Below, one piece after another: positions 19,199 to 26,794 of a DNA stretch of 64,000 nucleotides; within the stretch, counting starts at the first letter, position 1, and every line of letters begins with the position of its first letter. The stretch is from Solibacteraceae bacterium. GTDB lineage: Bacteria > Acidobacteriota > Terriglobia > Bryobacterales > Bryobacteraceae. The translations under genes were made by a program, and so were the position numbers. The DNA lies in assembly GCA_021324015.1 (NCBI GenBank), contig JAJPJX010000036.1, positions 1-64,000 of the forward strand, in the 5' to 3' direction. A model generated the notes under the pieces. That model made no database searches, was not told the origin of the DNA, and saw nothing but the letters and a program-made list of their open reading frames with translations.

Positions 19199-19954
19199 CT
19201 AGTCCTCGATCGTGGCTTTCTTGATGAAGTCCAGCTTGGGGAATTTCGCGCTCAGATACGCGTTGCCCTGCCGGGTGATGGCCTCCTGGTCGGGCTGCTC
19301 GCCGTACCCGGCGTAAATCTGCTGCACCACGTTCATCCCCTCCACCACCTCGCCGAAGGGGGAGAACCCCTGGTTGTCCAGGAACTGATTGCTGCGCAGG
19401 TTGATGAACAGTTGCGTGGTGCGCGTGTTCGGACCCGCGGTGGCGAACACCAGCGTCCCCAGCTTGTTGGTCTGCATCACCGGGTCGTCGCTGATTTTCT
19501 TGTCCCACTTCTGGGTCAGCGCCGGACTGCCGGCCAGGCCGAACTGCACCACGAAATTCGGCACCACCCGGAAGAACCGCGCGCCGTCGAAGAAATGATC
19601 TTTGATCAGGTCCCGGAAGCGGTCGGCGCCTTTGGGCGCCCAGTCCCGGTGCACCTGCACGATGATGTCGCCTTTGCTGGTGGCGAACTTCACTTTGTAG
19701 AGGTTGGGCGACGCCTCTCCCTTTTTGGCTTCCTTTTTCTCCGCCTTCTTGGCCTCTTCCTTTTTCGCGGCCTCCTCCGGCGGCTTGGGAGCCTCGGCCG
19801 GCTTGGCGGTCTCGGCGGGCGGGGCGGCGGCCCTCTCGGCGGCGGCTTCCTTCTGGGGCTCCGGCGGCTTTGCGCAGCCCGCCAACAGCAGGCAGGCCAG
19901 CGCGGCCATGGGCGCTGCGCACAAAGTTACGTTCGATCGGTGGCTCTTGGTCAT
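19199..19954 (-). CDS. Cyclophilin-type peptidyl-prolyl isomerase lipoprotein
   Basis: This is a 251-residue lipoprotein. A signal peptide ends in the lipobox LLAGC (Cys about residue 27). A Lys/Glu/Ala/Pro-rich linker follows to about residue 82, then a cyclophilin domain. Family residues include the FFDGARFFRVVPNFVVQFG segment (the RxxxxFxxQ catalytic pattern) and TTQLFINL. It should catalyse cis-trans isomerisation of prolyl bonds during folding of exported proteins, tethered to a membrane in the periplasm. It is transcribed alone. No good Shine-Dalgarno sequence precedes the ATG, but TATACT lies 12 nt upstream. The low-complexity linker shows the AAG/GAG-rich codon use expected of such linkers. 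Confidence 0.85.
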   Translation of the reverse strand: MTKSHRSNVTLCAAPMAALACLLLAGCAKPPEPQKEAAAERAAAPPAETAKPAEAPKPPEEAAKKEEAKKAEKKEAKKGEASPNLYKVKFATSKGDIIVQVHRDWAPKGADRFRDLIKDHFFDGARFFRVVPNFVVQFGLAGSPALTQKWDKKISDDPVMQTNKLGTLVFATAGPNTRTTQLFINLRSNQFLDNQGFSPFGEVVEGMNVVQQIYAGYGEQPDQEAITRQGNAYLSAKFPKLDFIKKATIED

Positions 19955-19966
19955 CTTGGTTCTCGC

Positions 19967-19972
19967 AGTATA
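19967..19972 (-). promoter_or_regulatory. -10 box of the cyclophilin gene
   Basis: TATACT on the minus strand ends 12 nt before the ATG at 19954. An overlapping TAGAAT lies 5 nt further upstream. There is no Shine-Dalgarno sequence between them and the start, so the leader would be only a few nucleotides long. Confidence 0.45.
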
Positions 19973-20015
19973 TTCTAACCGCGCGCCGCGGCGGAAGGGG
20001 AGTGTCCGCCGCTCT

Positions 20016-21104
20016 TCACGGCACGGTCACGTCCCACACCTTAGTGTGCCGGGCGCTACCCCCGGGTCCGTCCACCGAGAGCGTCACGATGTATTCCCCA
20101 GGCTTCTGGTAGGCGTGCACGGGATGGCGCTCCGTGGAGGTCGTGTTGTCGCCGAAGTCCCATTTCCAGGAAGTGATCCGGCCGTACGATTCATCCCGAA
20201 AGGCCACCAGCCGGCGGTCCATATCCACCACCTGGAAACTCCACCGCGCCTCCACGGGTTTGCGGAGCTTGGCCTCGAGCGGCATGAGCCGGAACAGCAC
20301 CAGGTCGCTCGCGTCGCCGTACATGGTGGTCTTGTGCGAAAGGTTCCAGAATCCGCTGTAAGTTTTGGCGTTGACGTCGTCGTAATCCAGCACGGACCAC
20401 GACATGCCGATCAGCTTGTCTTCCGCCAGCACGGATTCCACGGCCCGCTGCGGTCCTTCGCAGCCGGCGTAGTCGAAGGGCGTGATCCAGAATTCCAGCA
20501 CCAGCTTGCCGCTCTCGCCCGGCTTGAAATTGTAGGAGTAGGCGGCGTTGGCCCACGGCAAATCTTTGATCCAGGGCTGGCAGCCCCACACCATGGTCCA
20601 GTCCTTGTCCTTGGCCGGCGTGAAAATATGGTAGTTCTGCGCGTGCACGCCGTGGAAGCGGAAGTGCGCGTCCCAGCGATCCAGCAGCTTGTTCGGGTGC
20701 ATCTCCTCGATCAGCGGCCCGCCGGAGAGGTCGCCGTCCACCACCAGTTCGAAAATGTCGTTGTGCAGATCGGGGCGCGCGAAGTCCCAATAGTTGTCGT
20801 AGGCTTCGTATAGGAAGTACAGGCGGTTCATCCCCTTGACCCAGCCCACGCGCACGCGGACATCCAGGTTCTTGCGGTCGATCTTCGTGCCGTGGCCGCC
20901 GACCGTGTCGGCAAGCTGGTCGGTGCCGATCACGTACTCTTCGGGCACCATGTCCCAATCGTCGGTCTGGCCGTCGATGCGCGGGATCTGGTCGGCCGGG
21001 AACTGAAAGATCGGAAACGTCTTGTCCGGCCGCTCGATGGCCGGCAGGGGCCCAGCGGCGAGCGCCAGCAGGGCGAAGCAGAGCAGTACGGTGCGGGTCC
21101 TCAT
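20016..21104 (-). CDS. Secreted protein with CBM9-like and PKD domains
   Basis: This is a 362-residue secreted protein with a Sec signal peptide (about 1-22). The N-terminal two thirds resemble the CBM9-like carbohydrate-binding or sugar-binding domains found at the ends of secreted enzymes (IPRIDGQTDDWDMV near residue 40, then beta strands rich in Trp and Tyr). The C-terminal 80 residues form a PKD domain with the motifs SWKWDFGDNTTS and PGEYIVTLSV. No catalytic residues are recognisable. A surface or periplasmic carbohydrate-binding function is inferred. It is divergent from the PfkB gene across only 41 nt. The start has no ribosome binding site but has an extended -10 (TGGTACACT) 9 nt upstream. 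Confidence 0.65.
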   Translation of the reverse strand: MRTRTVLLCFALLALAAGPLPAIERPDKTFPIFQFPADQIPRIDGQTDDWDMVPEEYVIGTDQLADTVGGHGTKIDRKNLDVRVRVGWVKGMNRLYFLYEAYDNYWDFARPDLHNDIFELVVDGDLSGGPLIEEMHPNKLLDRWDAHFRFHGVHAQNYHIFTPAKDKDWTMVWGCQPWIKDLPWANAAYSYNFKPGESGKLVLEFWITPFDYAGCEGPQRAVESVLAEDKLIGMSWSVLDYDDVNAKTYSGFWNLSHKTTMYGDASDLVLFRLMPLEAKLRKPVEARWSFQVVDMDRRLVAFRDESYGRITSWKWDFGDNTTSTERHPVHAYQKPGEYIVTLSVDGPGGSARHTKVWDVTVP

Positions 21105-21113
21105 AATCCGCGG

Positions 21114-21131
21114 AGTGTACCATGCTATTCT
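21114..21131. promoter_or_regulatory. Back-to-back extended -10 promoters
   Basis: The 41-bp gap between divergent genes holds two extended -10 elements. TGGTACACT on the minus strand (box at 21119-21114) is 9 nt from the ATG at 21104. TGCTATTCT on the plus strand (box at 21126-21131) is 14 nt from the ATG at 21146. Neither start has a Shine-Dalgarno sequence. The two boxes are only 6 nt apart, so the promoters probably exclude each other. Confidence 0.5.
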
Positions 21132-21145
21132 CGCGTTGACTGCCT

Positions 21146-22081
21146 ATGTCCAGGGCGCTTTTCATCGGCGATCTCAACGTGGACGTGATGATGGGAGGCA
21201 TGGAGTCGCTGCCCGTGGTGGATCGCGAGGTGGCCTGCCAGTCCTACGACGTGGTGATGGGCGCATCCACGGTGCTGTGCGCCTGCGCCTATGCGTCGCT
21301 CGGCGGCGAGGCCGCCTTCGCCGGGCTCGCGGGACGCGACGACTACGGGGATTTCATGCTCCGCGGCCTGGCGGATTTCGGCATCGACACTTCCCTGGTC
21401 CGCCGCACGGACAAGGTCCGCACGGGCGTCACGGTCAACCTGATCTACCGGAGCACGCGCACCCAGGTGACCTATCCGGGCACCATCGCCGAATTTTCCG
21501 GAGAAGGCCTCGAGGAAGCCGTGCTGGCCGGGTTCCGCCACATCCACTTCGGGGGCGTGTACCTGCAGCACAACTTCCGCCACCGCATCGCCGGGTTGCT
21601 GGAAGCGGCCGGAAGGTTGGGCATCAGCAGTTCGCTGGACCCGCAATGGGACGCCAGCGAGCGCTGGGAATACATGGACCAGTGGCTGCCGCGGCTCACC
21701 TGGCTGTTCCTCAACGACGACGAAGCCCGCTCGCTCACCGGCGCACGAACCTCCGAAGAAGCCGTCCTGGCCCTGGCCGGGCGCACCCGCTGCCCGCTGG
21801 TCAAAACCGGCGAGCGCGGCGCGCTGGTATGCGGCCACGGAACGGTGCAGCGCGTGCCCGCGCGCCGCGTCGAGGTGGTGGATACGACCGGGGCGGGGGA
21901 CTCCTTCGACGCCGGCTTCCTCTATGCCACGCTGGTGCGCGGCATGCCGGCGGCAGAGGCCGCCGCCTTCGCCAACGCCGTGGCCGGCCGGAGCTGCACG
22001 TTTGTCGGCGGCGTCAACGCGCGCTCCAGCTTCTCCGATATCCAGCGGTTCATCGAAACAAATCCCGTTCGGGAGGCCTGA
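21146..22081 (+). CDS. PfkB family carbohydrate kinase
   Basis: This ribokinase/PfkB-family sugar or nucleoside kinase has 311 residues. The C-terminal signature DTTGAGDSFDAGF contains the catalytic aspartate and anion hole, and the N-terminal half has the ribokinase lid and substrate pattern (GDLNVDVMM; GASTVLCACAYASLGG). The phosphorylated sugar cannot be read from sequence. The last 32 bp overlap the convergent end of cofE, so the two mRNAs are complementary at their 3' ends. The start probably gives a nearly leaderless mRNA. It is a single-gene unit, and no linkage to F420 synthesis is suggested apart from position. Confidence 0.85.
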   Translation: MSRALFIGDLNVDVMMGGMESLPVVDREVACQSYDVVMGASTVLCACAYASLGGEAAFAGLAGRDDYGDFMLRGLADFGIDTSLVRRTDKVRTGVTVNLIYRSTRTQVTYPGTIAEFSGEGLEEAVLAGFRHIHFGGVYLQHNFRHRIAGLLEAAGRLGISSSLDPQWDASERWEYMDQWLPRLTWLFLNDDEARSLTGARTSEEAVLALAGRTRCPLVKTGERGALVCGHGTVQRVPARRVEVVDTTGAGDSFDAGFLYATLVRGMPAAEAAAFANAVAGRSCTFVGGVNARSSFSDIQRFIETNPVREA

Positions 22082-22784
22082 TCAGCGCGCGCGCCGAGCC
22101 TTCCTCCGCGCGCCATTCGAAGCCCGAAACGAGCGCCACGGGCACGCCTTCGGCTTTGCGCATCACCAGGCCGGCGGCGCAGGCCAGTTCATCCGCTATG
22201 GCCACGATGGTGGCGCCCAGCGTGCGGCCGTCGCGATCGCGCGTGCCGCGCAGGTCTGCGAGGGGTCCAAGCCCCGCCACGCCGATGGCCACGTTGACCA
22301 ACCCCTCGCGCCAGGGTCTGCCGAAGGTGTCGCTGAGGATCACCGCTCCGCAGCCGAGCGCGTCCCGCAACCGCCGCGCCGAGCCGTCCGGATCGGCCGG
22401 AAGCACCGTGGCCCGGTCCGTACCCGGCACGTTGGATTGATCGACTCCCGCGTTGGCCGCAACGTGGCCCAAGCGTGTTTCGGTGATCAACACACCGCGG
22501 TCCATCTTCACCACGCGCACGGATTCGCGCAGCACCAGTTCGATCAGGCGCGGGTCCTTGCCCGACTGCGCGGCCCAGGTCCGCGCCAGGGCCGAAGGCG
22601 TGATGTCCGCCAGGTCCACCACCGCGCCCTCCGCCTTGGAGACGATCTTCTGCGCGACTACCACCACGGTGCGCGCGTCCAGCGCCAGCCCGGCGCGCGC
22701 CGCGGCGGCGCGGATGAGGGCGGCCAGGTCGTCGCCCGCGCGGATTTCGGGCAGGCCGGTCAGCCCCGTGATCCGCAGTTCCAT
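22050..22784 (-). CDS. cofE: Coenzyme F420-0:L-glutamate ligase
   Basis: This protein of 244 residues matches the stand-alone CofE family, which adds one or more L-glutamates to F420-0 using GTP. Recognisable segments are VVVVAQKIVSKAEGAVVDL near residue 40, RESVRVVKMDRGVLITET, NAGVDQSNVPGTD and ILSDTFGRPWREG. It is the last gene of an overlapping four-gene operon, and its start overlaps the cofC stop by 25 bp. It lacks the C-terminal flavin/nitroreductase-like domain of actinobacterial FbiB, which reduces dehydro-F420-0. Either such a reductase is elsewhere or a different precursor is used. Its 3' end overlaps the PfkB gene on the other strand. Confidence 0.9.
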   Translation of the reverse strand: MELRITGLTGLPEIRAGDDLAALIRAAAARAGLALDARTVVVVAQKIVSKAEGAVVDLADITPSALARTWAAQSGKDPRLIELVLRESVRVVKMDRGVLITETRLGHVAANAGVDQSNVPGTDRATVLPADPDGSARRLRDALGCGAVILSDTFGRPWREGLVNVAIGVAGLGPLADLRGTRDRDGRTLGATIVAIADELACAAGLVMRKAEGVPVALVSGFEWRAEEGSARALIRPPERDLFR

Positions 22785-23404
22785 TGGGTTCGCAGCAATT
22801 GCGCCGCGCGGCTGTGCGGCGCTCGGGCCAGCAGTTCCGCGGCGTCTTCCGGGGTGTCCAGGTCGAACACAATCCCCGGGGGCCGCAGGATCTCCGCCGG
22901 AACACCGCGCGCGCGGGCCTGCTCCAGGTGCGCGCGCAGGCTGCCCGGCCCGAAGCGGCTCTCGATCACGTCCGGCGGCGTGCGCACCAGCGCGTTGGTG
23001 CCCGTGCCGTCCGCCGAGGGTACGATCAGCACCCCGGGCCGGGCCGCGGCGGCCAGTTCCTCGATCTCCGCCGTGGTGGCCAGGGGCACGTCGATGGGCA
23101 GCAGCAGCACCGTGCGCGCGCCCAGCTCCATGGCGCGCAGCGCGGCGGCATCCGCCGAATGGCTGTGCCCCCGCTGTTCGGTCTCTTCGAAGACCAGCAC
23201 GCCCGCGCGGCGCGCGTGTTCCGCCGCGCGCTGGTCGCTGGTGGCCACCGCCACGCGGTCCAGGCCGCGCGCCGCGCAGAGCTTTTCCAGCATGTCTTCG
23301 TACATCACCCGCGCCAGGGCCTCCCGCTGCGAGCGCGAGAGCACGCCGCTCAGCCGCTGCTTGGCGTTCTCCGGCGCCTTTACCGGCAGCACCGCGATCC
23401 TCAT
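22760..23404 (-). CDS. cofC: 2-phospho-L-lactate (or related) guanylyltransferase
   Basis: This nucleotidyltransferase of 214 residues activates the phospho-acid side-chain precursor of F420 (phospholactate, phosphoenolpyruvate or 3-phosphoglycerate, depending on the organism) with GTP for CofD. Start MRIAVLPVKAPENAKQRL was chosen because its ATG overlaps the cofD stop (ATGA, 23401-23404). An upstream extension in the same frame is only the antisense-like shadow of cofD. Family features are LPIDVPL, DGTGTNALVR, FGPGSLRAHL and FDLDTPEDA. Which phospho-acid is used cannot be decided by eye. Confidence 0.9.
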   Translation of the reverse strand: MRIAVLPVKAPENAKQRLSGVLSRSQREALARVMYEDMLEKLCAARGLDRVAVATSDQRAAEHARRAGVLVFEETEQRGHSHSADAAALRAMELGARTVLLLPIDVPLATTAEIEELAAAARPGVLIVPSADGTGTNALVRTPPDVIESRFGPGSLRAHLEQARARGVPAEILRPPGIVFDLDTPEDAAELLARAPHSRAAQLLRTQWNCGSRG

Positions 23405-24357
23405 CGCACCCCTGCCGCCGCGAGCACCGCGCGGGCCAGCGCGCGCTTCTCCCGCATCCCCGCCATAATCGTGTTGGTCACCACGGCGCGCATCCCCAGT
23501 CCTTCGATTTCGCGCGCCTTGCGGGCATCCACCTGGTCCAGCACGAAGACCTTCACGAAGTCCCGGTAAAGCTGCGCCACCCCAAAGGCCGACACCGGAT
23601 GTCCCAGGCTGCGCATCATCCGCGCCGCCGGACCTTTCAGCGCCTTGCCCCCCACGATCGGGGAAATCGCGACTACCGGACAGCGCGCGCGCCGCAGCGC
23701 CTGCCGCACGCCGGGCACCGCCAGAATGGGACCGATGCTGATGAACGGATTGGAGGGACACAGCACCACCGCGGCGGCCTGCGCGATGGCTTCCAGCACA
23801 CCTGGCGCCGCGCTTGCCTGCCGCGCTCCCGCGTAGCGCAGCCCGCGCACTGCATCACCCGCCCGCCTCCGCACGAAATAAGTCTGGAAGTCCAGCTCAC
23901 CGGCCGGCGTGCGGACCATGGTGCGCACCCGCTGGTCGGTGGCCGGAACGATGGCAGCCCGCACCCCCAGCGCGGCCGCGATTTCCCGCGTCACCTGGCT
24001 GAGCGTGGCGCCGGCCCGCAGCCGCTCGGTGCGGTAAAGATGCGTAGCCAGGTCGCGGTCTCCCAGTTGAAACCAGGTCTCGCCTCCCAGCCTGCCTAAG
24101 GCTTCCAGGCAGCGGAAGGTGTCGCCCTCGATCCCCCAGCCGTGCTCCCGGTGCGCCAGGCCCGCCAGGGTGTACATTACCGTGTCCAGGTCCGGCGCGA
24201 TGTGCAGCCCATGGATTTCGGCGTCGTCGCCCACGTTGCCGATGATGCACAGCCGCTCCGGCCCGGCCACCCGCGCCAGCCCGTCCAGGAAGCGCGCCGC
24301 ACCCACGCCGCCTGCCAGGGCGACGATTTTTTCAGTTGAGCCCCGTGATCCGGACAC
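23401..24357 (-). CDS. cofD: 2-phospho-L-lactate transferase (F420-0 or dehydro-F420-0 synthase)
   Basis: CofD/FbiA transfers the activated phospho-acid from the guanylylated intermediate onto 7,8-didemethyl-8-hydroxy-5-deazariboflavin (Fo). The 318-residue length is normal. Signature parts are LAGGVGAARFLDGL at the N-terminus, IGNVGDDAEIHGLHIAPDLD (metal and substrate binding), LCPSNPFISIGPILAVPG and AISPIVGGKALKGPA. The GTG start lies inside the end of npdG (26-bp overlap) and the stop overlaps cofC by 4 bp. No cofG/cofH (Fo synthase) gene is in the window, so Fo must be made by genes elsewhere. Confidence 0.92.
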   Translation of the reverse strand: MSGSRGSTEKIVALAGGVGAARFLDGLARVAGPERLCIIGNVGDDAEIHGLHIAPDLDTVMYTLAGLAHREHGWGIEGDTFRCLEALGRLGGETWFQLGDRDLATHLYRTERLRAGATLSQVTREIAAALGVRAAIVPATDQRVRTMVRTPAGELDFQTYFVRRRAGDAVRGLRYAGARQASAAPGVLEAIAQAAAVVLCPSNPFISIGPILAVPGVRQALRRARCPVVAISPIVGGKALKGPAARMMRSLGHPVSAFGVAQLYRDFVKVFVLDQVDARKAREIEGLGMRAVVTNTIMAGMREKRALARAVLAAAGVR

Positions 24358-24988
24358 CGGTATGTTTCACCTTGTGGCGCAGATTGAGCGAGATCAGCAG
24401 GGCAGCCAGGTTCTCCAGCAGACGGGCGTTTTCGAGCGGCCCGGCATCCACGGCCCGCGCCCCGGGCAGCAGTTCCACCAGGTGCCGCACGCGCTCTTTG
24501 GCCGCGGCGTTGTCTCCGCACATCAGCACGTCGCAGTCCAGCGGAGCGGCAGTGTCGGCCAGCAGTTCGGCGCCCAGCGAATGGAAGGCGCTCACCACGT
24601 GCACACCCTCGGGAACGTACCGCGCTGCCTGCTCGCCGGCCGAGCCCTCCCAGAGCGTCAGCGGGCGGGAAAGCCGTCCGCCGATGGCGCTTTCGAGCGG
24701 CACGGTAGCGTCCACCAGCACCATTCCCGGGCGCCATTCCGCGCGAACCGACTTGAGCATACCGATTTGCGCCGCGAGCGGCACGGTCAGGACGGCGACC
24801 TCCGCGCCGGCCAGCGCGCCGGCGTTGAGGAATCCTTCCGCCCCGCCGCCGATACGCGCAGCCGCACTTTGCGCCTTCGCCGCGTCGCGCGAACCGATGC
24901 GCACCCGCAACCCCGCGTGCGCGAAGCGCAGCGCCAGTCCGGAGCCCTCGGCTCCTGTTCCGCCCAGTATGGCAACGCTCTCCAACAC
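24332..24988 (-). CDS. npdG: NADPH-dependent F420 reductase
   Basis: F420H2:NADP+ oxidoreductase (Fno/NpdG family), 218 residues, exchanges hydride between NADPH and F420. The N-terminus has the Rossmann motif AILGGTGAEGSGLALRFAHAG, followed by the NADP-selecting IGSRDAAKAQ. Family segments VPLAAQ, VDATVPL and FHSLGAE are present. It is the first gene of the F420 operon, so the operon both makes and reduces the cofactor. The start is a GTG (24988) without a ribosome binding site, preceded at 9 nt by an extended -10 box (TGCTAGAAT), which implies leaderless translation. F420-using enzymes were not found in the window. Confidence 0.88.
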   Translation of the reverse strand: MLESVAILGGTGAEGSGLALRFAHAGLRVRIGSRDAAKAQSAAARIGGGAEGFLNAGALAGAEVAVLTVPLAAQIGMLKSVRAEWRPGMVLVDATVPLESAIGGRLSRPLTLWEGSAGEQAARYVPEGVHVVSAFHSLGAELLADTAAPLDCDVLMCGDNAAAKERVRHLVELLPGARAVDAGPLENARLLENLAALLISLNLRHKVKHTGVRITGLN

Positions 24989-24997
24989 GCGTTCGTC

Positions 24998-25006
24998 ATT
25001 CTAGCA
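24998..25006 (-). promoter_or_regulatory. Extended -10 promoter of the F420 operon
   Basis: TGCTAGAAT on the minus strand ends 9 nt before the GTG start of npdG. The expected transcription start is within about 3 nt of the start codon, which makes this a leaderless GTG gene. Confidence 0.5.
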
Positions 25007-25093
25007 GGATCAGGAAAAATCAGGCATGTTTTCCGCGCCGCGCGGGCGCCCGCCCCCAACGATATAATGGCCCTACCGGCACTTCCTTTGGCC

Positions 25094-25696
25094 ATGGCTG
25101 ACTGGCGCGGTTTCTTCAAGCGGATGGCGTATGCGGGCCTGGAGCGGCCGTCCAACTCTAAATTGCCCCTGGGCGAGCGCCTGCGGAGGCGCCTGGACCG
25201 GCTGGCGGACCGGCTCGCAGGAACGCCGCCTCCCGTGGACGATCCCCTCTACGAGACGAACCGTGCCTGGAGGCAGAAGATCCGCCTGGCGCTCTACATC
25301 GCCCTGCCTTTCGTGGCGGCTCTCGTGGTCTTGCTCATCTCCAGCAATTTTGGGTGGCTGCGCAATAAGCCCTCCACGGCGCCAGTCGAACCAGCCAAAC
25401 TCGTCTCCAGCCTGCCTCCGGGAGTGTTGCGTTCCTCCGAACTCGAGATTTCCGAGATGTTCTTGCAGAAAGACGCCCATCCTCCGCTGCTGCATGGCAA
25501 GGTGCTCAACCACTCCACCAGCGCTTTTGAAGCCGCGGAGATCAGCTTTAACGTCACGGATAAGGACGGTATGCTGCTGGGAGCCGTGAGCGCCACGGTG
25601 CGGAACGTTGCGCCCGGCGGCAGTCAGGAGTTCACGGTTCCAGTTCCGCTCGCGGGCGCGGCCATCGTCCTGGTGCGGGACGCGCGCCGAATGTAG
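25094..25696 (+). CDS. Single-pass membrane protein with an FxLYD-like C-terminal domain
   Basis: A 200-residue protein of unknown function. A basic N-terminal region (residues 1-55) is followed by one transmembrane helix near residues 60-80 (LALYIALPFVAALVVLLISS). An extracytoplasmic part of about 110 residues ends in a small beta-sandwich resembling the FxLYD/DUF3426 type (LHGKVLNHSTSAFEAAEISF, then APGGSQEFTVPV). An upstream in-frame ATG at 25067 would add nine residues, but it overlaps a TATAAT sequence (25063-25068) that could be the -10 box. I therefore favour 25094. It is followed after 13 nt by the hydroxyacid dehydrogenase and probably shares its mRNA. Confidence 0.6.
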   Translation: MADWRGFFKRMAYAGLERPSNSKLPLGERLRRRLDRLADRLAGTPPPVDDPLYETNRAWRQKIRLALYIALPFVAALVVLLISSNFGWLRNKPSTAPVEPAKLVSSLPPGVLRSSELEISEMFLQKDAHPPLLHGKVLNHSTSAFEAAEISFNVTDKDGMLLGAVSATVRNVAPGGSQEFTVPVPLAGAAIVLVRDARRM

Positions 25697-25709
25697 CTTG
25701 CCCAACCGT

Positions 25710-26693
25710 ATGCACATCCTTCTCCTGGGCCGAATGGCCACGGTCGCCCAGCAGACCATTCGCGCCCATCTGGAAGCCGAGCACGAGATCTCGGTGATTC
25801 GGGACGCGGCGGACGCGCCGCGGGCGGCCCACTTGTTCGAGACCGCAGAGGTGATCGTGGGCGGGCCGCTGACGCGCGATCTGGCGGCGCGCGCGCGGTG
25901 TCTCCGGCTTTTGCAGGCCCCTCGCGCGGGCCTGGACAACCTGGGCCTGGAGTGGCTGCCGCCCCACGTGCTGGTGGCCAACACCTTTCACCACGAAACC
26001 TCGATTGCCGAGCATGTCCTGATGGCCATGCTGATGTTTGCCCGCCGGCCCGCGGAATACGACCGCGAACTGCGCCGCGGCCGCTGGCCGGGAAGCTGCA
26101 TCTGGGGCGAGCCGCCGGCCATGCCGGTGCTGGAAGGCGCGTCGGTCATGCTGCTGGGTCTGGGGCACATCGCCCGCGAAATCACGCGCCGCGCCCGCGC
26201 CTTCGGCATGCGGGTGATCGGCGTCTCCCGGAACTCGCAGCCAAAAGAGGCGCAGGTGGATCAACTCGCCGGCTACGACTCCTGGCGGGACTGCCTGCCC
26301 GCGGCGGACTTCCTGGTGCCTACCTGCCCGCTGACGCCCCGCACGCGCGGCCTCATCGGCCGGGAAGCATTCGCGCGCATGAAGCCTTCGGCCGTGCTGA
26401 TCAACGTCGCCCGCGCCGAAATCGCCGACGAGCGTGCGCTCTTCGAAGCTCTGCGCGACCGCGTCATCGCCGGCGCCGCCCTGGACGTCTGGTATCAATA
26501 TCCGCGGCTGCCCGACGAGGTCTGCCCGCCCTCCCGCTTTCCCTTCCACGAATTGCCCAACGTGCTGCTCACGCCGCACGTCTCGGGCTGGACGCGCCAG
26601 ACCGTCGAGGGCCGCGCGCGGGACATTGCTGAAAATATCAACCGCCTGGAGAAGGGCCTGCCGCTCCACAACCTCGTCCGGCGGGACGATTAA
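25710..26693 (+). CDS. D-2-hydroxyacid dehydrogenase family protein
   Basis: NAD(P)-dependent 2-hydroxyacid dehydrogenase family, 327 residues. The start MHILLLGRM was chosen as the natural first beta strand; the longer frame upstream lies in the preceding gene. The nucleotide-binding motif is LGLGHIAREI. The substrate-binding arginine is in INVARAEIADE and the catalytic histidine in LLTPHVSGWT. The acidic partner, normally the Glu of a DVFxxEP motif, is replaced: the sequence reads DVWYQYP. That substitution suggests a subfamily with changed chemistry or specificity. It lies 13 nt after the membrane protein and is not linked to a clear pathway. Confidence 0.75.
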   Translation: MHILLLGRMATVAQQTIRAHLEAEHEISVIRDAADAPRAAHLFETAEVIVGGPLTRDLAARARCLRLLQAPRAGLDNLGLEWLPPHVLVANTFHHETSIAEHVLMAMLMFARRPAEYDRELRRGRWPGSCIWGEPPAMPVLEGASVMLLGLGHIAREITRRARAFGMRVIGVSRNSQPKEAQVDQLAGYDSWRDCLPAADFLVPTCPLTPRTRGLIGREAFARMKPSAVLINVARAEIADERALFEALRDRVIAGAALDVWYQYPRLPDEVCPPSRFPFHELPNVLLTPHVSGWTRQTVEGRARDIAENINRLEKGLPLHNLVRRDD

Positions 26694-26730
26694 ACACGCG
26701 CCGATTTTCCGGCGGGCATTTTGCATAATC

Positions 26731-26739
26731 TGGTATACT
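26731..26739 (+). promoter_or_regulatory. Extended -10 promoter of the second TonB-dependent receptor
   Basis: TGGTATACT (box at 26734-26739) lies 55 nt before the ATG at 26795. The leader would be about 50 nt and includes a proper ribosome binding site, AGGAGA at 26785-26790. No -35 element at standard spacing is visible, as is common for extended -10 promoters. Confidence 0.5.
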
Positions 26740-26794
26740 AGCCCCAATTCGGTTCGCCCCACGGAGCGGCGGGCCACTTAAGCCAGGAGAATAT

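Noticed and set aside
22760-23761. A longer cofC starting at 23761
   Set aside because: The extra N-terminal 119 codons are an out-of-frame reading of cofD with no family similarity. The ATG at 23404 overlaps the cofD stop in the usual coupled manner.
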